Below, piece after piece: positions 15,001 through 19,742 of a DNA stretch of 19,742 bases (its first letter is position 1; every line of letters starts with the position of its first letter). The stretch is taken from positions 1 to 19,742 of the forward strand of contig JBNKTK010000069.1 of NCBI GenBank assembly GCA_050298035.1. Reading direction: 5' to 3'. This DNA is from Gaoshiqia sp050298035 (GTDB lineage: Bacteria > Bacteroidota > Bacteroidia > Bacteroidales > Prolixibacteraceae). The notes under the pieces are model-generated. The model saw only the letters and a list, made by a program, of their open reading frames with translations, was not told the origin of the DNA and made no database searches. Both the position numbers and the translations under genes were made by a program.

Positions 15001-17400
15001 ATGCCTTCAAAGAACTCTCAGGTAAAAAAGTCATCCAAACCTAAAGCTAAACCTGCCCGAAAAGGAAAGAACAAGAAAAACCAGTCGTTATCAAAGCGGA
15101 TAACCATGTTTTTTCTAAAGCTTGCAGGAGTGGGCGTAATCCTGTTTGCGATGCTGTTTTTTGCTGTGTACCTTGGCTTTTTGGGGTATGTGCCAAGTAC
15201 TGCCCAACTTCATGATATAAAAAATCCGCAGGCATCTGAAGTTTTTTCTGCTGAAGGTAAGTTGCTGGGAAGGTATTACGTTGAAAACCGGAGCAATGTA
15301 AGCTATGATGAAATTTCGCCAAACGTCATTCATGCATTGGTGGCGACCGAAGACTCCCGTTTCTACGAGCATCGTGGAATCGACGAAATAGCTCTTTTCA
15401 GGGTGTTGGTGAAAACGCTTCTTCTTCAGGATCGTAGTGCTGGGGGTGGTAGTACGCTTAGCCAGCAAATCGCTAAAAACTTATTTCCGCGAAATGATTT
15501 GTGGGTTTTCTCCATGCCCGTAAACAAGCTCCGTGAAGCCATTATCGCATATCGGCTTGAACGCATATATACCAAAGAAGAGATATTGACCCTTTATTTG
15601 AATACCGTTCCTTTTGGTGAAAATATTTTTGGTATTGAGGTTGCGGCAGAGCGTTTTTTCAATAAATCCCCCAAAGACCTGACAGTTGATGAAGCGGCAG
15701 TTTTGGTTGGAATGCTGAAAGCCAATAATGCCTATAATCCACGTCTTCACCCCGAAAGATCAAAAGAACGACGTAATGTGGTCATCGCACAAATGGTAAA
15801 GAATAATTACCTGACCGAGGCCCAGGGAAAAGTATTTCAGGAAAAACCGCTGAACTTGCAATATCGGCGCATTTCGTACAATGAAGGGCCATCCCCGTAT
15901 TTTCTGGAGATGATCAAGCCTGAGTTACTTGAATGGTGCAAAAGCAATGCAAAGGAAAATGGCGACCCTTATAATCTCTATACTGATGGATTAAAAATCA
16001 AGACAACCATTAACTACGATTATCAGGTTTATGCCCAGCAGGCAGTGCACGAGTACATGAAGAACCTGCAAAATGTTTTCGATTCGCACTGGAAAAATTC
16101 GGATCCGTGGGCAAAAAACAAACGTATTCTTACGCGCGCAATAAAACAAACAGAGCGTTATCGTAATATGTCAACCGCAGGGAAGTCGGATAAAGAAATC
16201 AATGAAGCCTTCAATAAAAAAACAGAAACGACTTTATTTACCTGGGGTGGAGAAAAGGCTGTTCAGACTACACCTTTGGATTCGCTGAAGCATTACCTGA
16301 GAATGCTTAATTCTGGTTTTGTTGCTGTTGATCCAGCCACGGGGCAATTGAAAGCCTGGGTTGGGGGAATCGACTTTCGTTATTTTCAGTATGACCATGT
16401 AAATGCCGCCAGACAGGCCGGTTCGACATTTAAACCGTTTGTTTACCTGGCTGCGATGGAAAGTGGCCTGAGTCCATTCGATTACTATGCAAACGAAAAA
16501 AAGGTTTATGACGATTATCAGGACTGGTCGCCTCGTAATTCGCATGAACATTATGAAGGATTTTATTCGATGGAGGGTGCATTGGCTCAATCGATCAATA
16601 CTGTTGCAGTAGATGTGTTGATGCAGACTGGTATTGACAATGTAATTGAAACGGCCCATGAGCTGGGGATAAAGGAAAAACTGCCGGAATTTCCTTCGCT
16701 TGCACTGGGGGTGGCTTCTGTTAGTTTAAAAGAAATGGTTTCGGCCTACGCTACCATTTTAAATAACGGAACCCGGGTGGAACCGAATTACCTGGTGTCA
16801 ATCGAGGATGGAAAAGGCCATGTGTTAAAACAGTTTGAGCCGAGCGTTCCCTACCAGCTTGACATAGAGCGGGAGAACTGTAAAATATTGGTGCACATGC
16901 TCGAATCTGTTGTTGACAGCGGAACAGGTTCTACCATCAGGTCAGTATATAACATTCGGGGAGATTTTGCCGGAAAGACTGGTACAACACAGGATCAGTC
17001 TGATGGCTGGTTCATTGGGATGTCACCGGGACTGGTCGCCGGATGTTGGGTAGGGGCCGATGATCCGGGAATTCATTTCAGAACAATAACATACGGCCAG
17101 GGTGCTTACATGGCCTTGCCAATTGTCGGAAAATTTTTCAATAAAATCTACCAGGATCCACGATACAAGCATCTGCAATACGATACGTTTGATCAACCTT
17201 CGCCTGATATTTTGGCACAACTGGCAATCCCGCCATACCGTGAAATGTTTGAACGGAACAAAATTGAGGGCTTTTTCGATCATATTTTCTCCGGACAAAA
17301 AGAAGATCGTGATTTGAAGTCCCGGAAAAAGGAAGAAAAGCCACGGGAAAAGAAAAAAGTTTGGGAATCAATCAAAGATATTTTCAGAAAGAGAAAATAG
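15001..17400 (+). CDS. Bifunctional penicillin-binding protein 1A (class A): glycosyltransferase and transpeptidase
   Basis: Polymerises and cross-links peptidoglycan at the outer face of the inner membrane. The protein has 799 residues. A lysine-rich cytoplasmic tail (1-33) is followed by one membrane anchor (about 36-62). The GT51 domain has ATEDSRFYEHRG with catalytic Glu117, GGSTLSQQ (149-156), and YLNTVPFGENIFGIE. A linker with extra lysine/asparagine-rich sequence (about 300-440) leads to the transpeptidase domain: GSTFK with nucleophile Ser475 and Lys478, SIN (531-533) and KTG (659-661). All catalytic motifs are present. The last ~30 residues are a highly charged K/R/E tail (KSRKKEEKPREKKK). 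The start is set by the promoter box 18 bases upstream and by the basic N-terminus. The first CLC gene follows after 42 bases with no terminator between. PBP1A, mrcA and ponA are equivalent names; I give no symbol. Confidence 0.95.
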   Translation: MPSKNSQVKKSSKPKAKPARKGKNKKNQSLSKRITMFFLKLAGVGVILFAMLFFAVYLGFLGYVPSTAQLHDIKNPQASEVFSAEGKLLGRYYVENRSNVSYDEISPNVIHALVATEDSRFYEHRGIDEIALFRVLVKTLLLQDRSAGGGSTLSQQIAKNLFPRNDLWVFSMPVNKLREAIIAYRLERIYTKEEILTLYLNTVPFGENIFGIEVAAERFFNKSPKDLTVDEAAVLVGMLKANNAYNPRLHPERSKERRNVVIAQMVKNNYLTEAQGKVFQEKPLNLQYRRISYNEGPSPYFLEMIKPELLEWCKSNAKENGDPYNLYTDGLKIKTTINYDYQVYAQQAVHEYMKNLQNVFDSHWKNSDPWAKNKRILTRAIKQTERYRNMSTAGKSDKEINEAFNKKTETTLFTWGGEKAVQTTPLDSLKHYLRMLNSGFVAVDPATGQLKAWVGGIDFRYFQYDHVNAARQAGSTFKPFVYLAAMESGLSPFDYYANEKKVYDDYQDWSPRNSHEHYEGFYSMEGALAQSINTVAVDVLMQTGIDNVIETAHELGIKEKLPEFPSLALGVASVSLKEMVSAYATILNNGTRVEPNYLVSIEDGKGHVLKQFEPSVPYQLDIERENCKILVHMLESVVDSGTGSTIRSVYNIRGDFAGKTGTTQDQSDGWFIGMSPGLVAGCWVGADDPGIHFRTITYGQGAYMALPIVGKFFNKIYQDPRYKHLQYDTFDQPSPDILAQLAIPPYREMFERNKIEGFFDHIFSGQKEDRDLKSRKKEEKPREKKKVWESIKDIFRKRK

Positions 17401-17428
17401 TTTCTTAAACTTATACTTTCCTAATTCT

Positions 17429-17436
17429 TAATTTTG
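17429..17436 (+). promoter_or_regulatory. -7-like box just before the first CLC gene
   Basis: TAATTTTG ends only six bases before the ATG at 17443, so transcription from it would give a nearly leaderless mRNA. It may be a chance match in A/T-rich spacer. Confidence 0.25.
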
Positions 17437-17442
17437 CTTCAA

Positions 17443-19221
17443 ATGCAAAAAAGGTTACCTATAATCGTCCGGTTTCACCGTTGGCGTTTACGCCATCTTA
17501 GTGAGCGTAATTTTGTTGTTCTGTTAAGTGTTATTGTTGGTGTTATAGCGGGAATCTGTGCTACAATTATCAAGAAATCAGTATGGTTGACCCAAGGTTT
17601 GCTTCATCGGACAATTAATCAGGAAGTCCAAAACTACATTTATTTTATCCTTCCTTTTATCGGTATCTTTCTATCGGTTTTGGTGGTGCGTTATATTATC
17701 CGAAAACCCGTAAGGCATGGTATCCCTAATGTTTTGTACAGTATCTCGCGTAAAGAGGGTGAACTAAGCAGGCACAACCTTATTTCATCGATTATTACCA
17801 GTGCGTTCACCGTGGGGTTTGGCGGTTCGGTTGGTTTGGAAGGGCCTACTGTTGCAACCGGAGCTGCTTACGGTTCATGGTTGTCTAGGGTGTTCCGGTT
17901 AAGTTATAAGCATACAGTTCTGATGCTGGCATGTGCAAGCGCCGGAGCAATGGCTGCTATTTTCAAAGCGCCGATCGCAGCTATTGTATTTGCCGTTGAA
18001 GTGATCATGATTGATTTGACCACTTTTTCGATGGTGCCACTATTGCTGGCTTCGTCATCGGGAGTGGTGACTTCCTACTTTTTTATGGGGCAAAACGTTT
18101 TGTATCCTTTTAAGGTTGAAACCTCTTTCGTGATAGCCGATTTGCCTTTCTATATTTTGCTGGGTGTGCTTGCCGGTTTGGTTTCAGCCTATTTCACAAA
18201 AATATATATCTGGATTGCAGGCATTTTCGAGAAGATAAATAGTGTCTGGACCCGGTTGCTTGTTGGTGGATTTTCAATCGGATTGTTGATCTTTTTGTTT
18301 CCTGCATTATACGGTGAAGGGTATGAGTCGATCAATCATTGTTTGGATGGCGATCTGGAATACCTGTTCAATAATTCGGTGTTCTACGGGTTGAAAGAGA
18401 ACATTTGGGTCATGCTCATTTTAATATTAACAATTATTTTACTGAAGGTGGTTGCAACTTCTCTAACCTTTGGTGCAGGCGGGATTGGTGGTGTTTTTGC
18501 CCCAACGCTTTTTACAGGGGTCAATACCGGGATGCTGTTTGCCCTGATCGTGAATAGATTTGGGATATTTACAGTTGATAAAAACAATTTTGCCTTAATT
18601 GGCATGTCGGGACTGATAGCCGGCGTATTGCAGGCCCCTCTGACAGGTATCTTTCTTATAGCTGATATATCAGGTGGTTACCAGCTTTTTGTGCCGTTGA
18701 TGATTACTGCCACATTCTCTTATGTGACAACGAAAGCTTTTTCTCCGAATTCGGTTTATCACTTTCAGCTTGCTCAGCGAAAAGAACTGATGACCCATGA
18801 TCAGGATAAAAACGTACTCCAGATGATGAAGGTGAAAAAATTATTGGAAACCGATTTTGTAACTTTACAGCCTGATGCAACTTTACGCGACCTGACCGAA
18901 GCAATTTCTGTTGCCCATCGAAACTTATTCCCGATTGTGGATAAGGATGGTTACCTGAAAGGAATGGTCAAAATGGACGATATAAGGCATTTAATTTTTA
19001 AGACCGAGTTGTACGATAACGTGAAGGTGAAGGATTTGATGTATCATCCGGAGCATTATATCTCAACGGAAGACTCGATGGACCAGGTGGTGGAAAAGTT
19101 TGAATCAAGCGGCCGCTATAACATTGCAGTTATTGATGAAGGGAAATATATAGGCTTTATTTCGCGGGCGCGGGTGTTTTCGTTTTACAGGAAAACAATG
19201 AGTGATTTTTCGCATGATTAA
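17443..19221 (+). CDS. CLC-family chloride channel/antiporter with C-terminal CBS pair
   Basis: Inner-membrane anion transporter. I start at ATG 17443, not the in-frame TTG at 17434, giving 592 residues. Membrane core about 22-430 with the CLC selectivity motifs: RHGIP (91-95, where E. coli ClcA has GSGIP), GLEGP with the external gating Glu133, and GGVFAP (349-354). Two CBS domains follow (about 455-515 and 530-590: VTLQPDATLRDLTEAI and YISTEDSMDQVVEKF), which in relatives bind adenine nucleotides and gate transport. Aligning FKAPIAAIVFAVEV with ClcA FNAPLAGILFIIEE without gaps puts Val187 at the internal proton glutamate (E203). That favours a channel or uncoupled transporter; this is inference. 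A second CLC gene begins 11 bases after the stop, so the pair forms an operon, possibly with the upstream penicillin-binding protein gene. Confidence 0.94.
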   Translation: MQKRLPIIVRFHRWRLRHLSERNFVVLLSVIVGVIAGICATIIKKSVWLTQGLLHRTINQEVQNYIYFILPFIGIFLSVLVVRYIIRKPVRHGIPNVLYSISRKEGELSRHNLISSIITSAFTVGFGGSVGLEGPTVATGAAYGSWLSRVFRLSYKHTVLMLACASAGAMAAIFKAPIAAIVFAVEVIMIDLTTFSMVPLLLASSSGVVTSYFFMGQNVLYPFKVETSFVIADLPFYILLGVLAGLVSAYFTKIYIWIAGIFEKINSVWTRLLVGGFSIGLLIFLFPALYGEGYESINHCLDGDLEYLFNNSVFYGLKENIWVMLILILTIILLKVVATSLTFGAGGIGGVFAPTLFTGVNTGMLFALIVNRFGIFTVDKNNFALIGMSGLIAGVLQAPLTGIFLIADISGGYQLFVPLMITATFSYVTTKAFSPNSVYHFQLAQRKELMTHDQDKNVLQMMKVKKLLETDFVTLQPDATLRDLTEAISVAHRNLFPIVDKDGYLKGMVKMDDIRHLIFKTELYDNVKVKDLMYHPEHYISTEDSMDQVVEKFESSGRYNIAVIDEGKYIGFISRARVFSFYRKTMSDFSHD

Positions 19222-19232
19222 GTTTAAAAAAT

Positions 19233-19742
19233 ATGTCAGATTTTAGTAAACGGATGATTCCGGTTTTTAAGAGGTTAGTCGAAGGAGAGCAAAAAATTTA
19301 TTGGATTAGCCTGGCAATCGGGATTATTAGCGGAATTGCAGCATTAATCCTGAAAAACCTGGTGCATTTTATTGGCGAAACACTGGTTGGGAACCTGAAT
19401 ATCTCAAGTGAAAATATTTTGTTTTTCGCCTTTCCTGTTACCGGTATCATCATTACTGTACTGATAATCAAATTTTTTATAAAAGACGATTTGGGGCATG
19501 GAGTTGCCAAGGTGCTTGCGGCCATTAGCCAGAAGAAAGGGATACTGAAAATCCATCATACTTTCTCGAGCATGATCACAAGTAGCTTCACGATTGGTTT
19601 TGGTGGGTCGGTAGGACTTGAGGCACCTATTGTACTTACAGGATCATCCATAGGGTCAAGTATTGGAAGGTTGCTGAGACTGAATTATAAAACCACTACT
19701 TTGTTAATAGGGTGTGGTGCTGCCGGTGCCATTGCAGGTATA
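19233..19742 (+). CDS. Second CLC-family anion transporter, N-terminal part (3' end outside window)
   Basis: An open frame from ATG 19233 to the window edge, 170 residues visible. It is a paralogue of the preceding gene: a short basic/acidic lead (MSDFSKRM), first membrane helix (about 23-45), second (about 60-80), then the motif region. The first motif is GHGVA (88-92), where the family usually has GHGVP or GSGIP. The second is FGGSVGLEAP, with the external gating glutamate kept as Glu130 but the following glycine replaced by alanine (GLEAP for GLEGP). The segment LRLNYKTTTLLIGCGAAGAIAG continues as in other CLC proteins. The third motif and any CBS domains lie outside the window. It begins 11 bases after the first CLC stop and must be co-transcribed, which suggests a functional pair. 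Confidence 0.9.
   Translation, partial: MSDFSKRMIPVFKRLVEGEQKIYWISLAIGIISGIAALILKNLVHFIGETLVGNLNISSENILFFAFPVTGIIITVLIIKFFIKDDLGHGVAKVLAAISQKKGILKIHHTFSSMITSSFTIGFGGSVGLEAPIVLTGSSIGSSIGRLLRLNYKTTTLLIGCGAAGAIAGI

Noticed and set aside
1..19742. CRISPR arrays, insertion sequences, toxin-antitoxin pairs, defence or phage genes
   Set aside because: No regular direct repeats with spacers, transposase motifs, or small paired genes were seen on either strand.

Overview
The window reads as a chromosomal housekeeping segment from a member of the Bacteroidota, probably an anaerobic or facultative marine or sediment lineage near Bacteroidales/Marinilabiliales. Three things point there. At least nine intergenic sites match the Bacteroidota promoter element TAnnTTTG, one with a textbook TTTG-N19 spacing. 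The GTP/ATP-dependent PEP carboxykinase and pyruvate kinase are of the Bacteroides type. Most start codons lack a strong Shine-Dalgarno. Placement below the phylum is inference. I see no rRNA, tRNA, insertion sequence, integrase of mobile type, CRISPR array or phage gene.

Layout: (1) 1-841 is the 3' part of a class I (iron-sulfur) fumarase, closed by a terminator. (2) 1137-2024 encodes a TPR-like lipoprotein behind two tandem promoter matches and a long leader. It converges on (3) 4113-2145, an arcC-arcB pair (carbamate kinase, ornithine carbamoyltransferase) on the minus strand. A bidirectional terminator lies between them. (4) 4466-7564 is ftsK-lolA, the same gene order as in gamma-proteobacteria. 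It converges through another bidirectional terminator on (5) 9566-7631, aroQ followed by pyk on the minus strand. (6) 9737-10636 is xerD, divergent from aroQ. (7) 10870-12474 is pckA, a separate strongly coding unit with its own promoter and terminator. (8) 12558-13994 is a membrane GT39/ArnT-like glycosyltransferase whose stop codon overlaps the stop of a convergent TIGR01777-family epimerase (14875-13991). (9) 15001-17400 is a class A penicillin-binding protein, followed by (10) two tandem CLC-type anion transporter genes (17443-19221 and 19233 to the window end, truncated).

Functional links: fumarase, pckA and pyk all act around the C4/PEP/pyruvate node that drives fumarate-linked fermentation in this phylum. 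FtsK and XerD form the machinery that resolves chromosome dimers at dif. LolA, the lipoprotein, the glycosyltransferase and the penicillin-binding protein all concern the cell envelope. arcC-arcB would make ATP from citrulline, but arginine deiminase and an arginine/ornithine antiporter are not in the window.

I did not find a convincing new multi-gene system. The best leads are variant motifs in the two tandem CLC proteins, an inverted repeat at the predicted arcC start site, two well-spaced tandem promoters with a leader before the lipoprotein gene, a promoter box abutting a terminator stem, and an altered potassium-site residue in pyruvate kinase.
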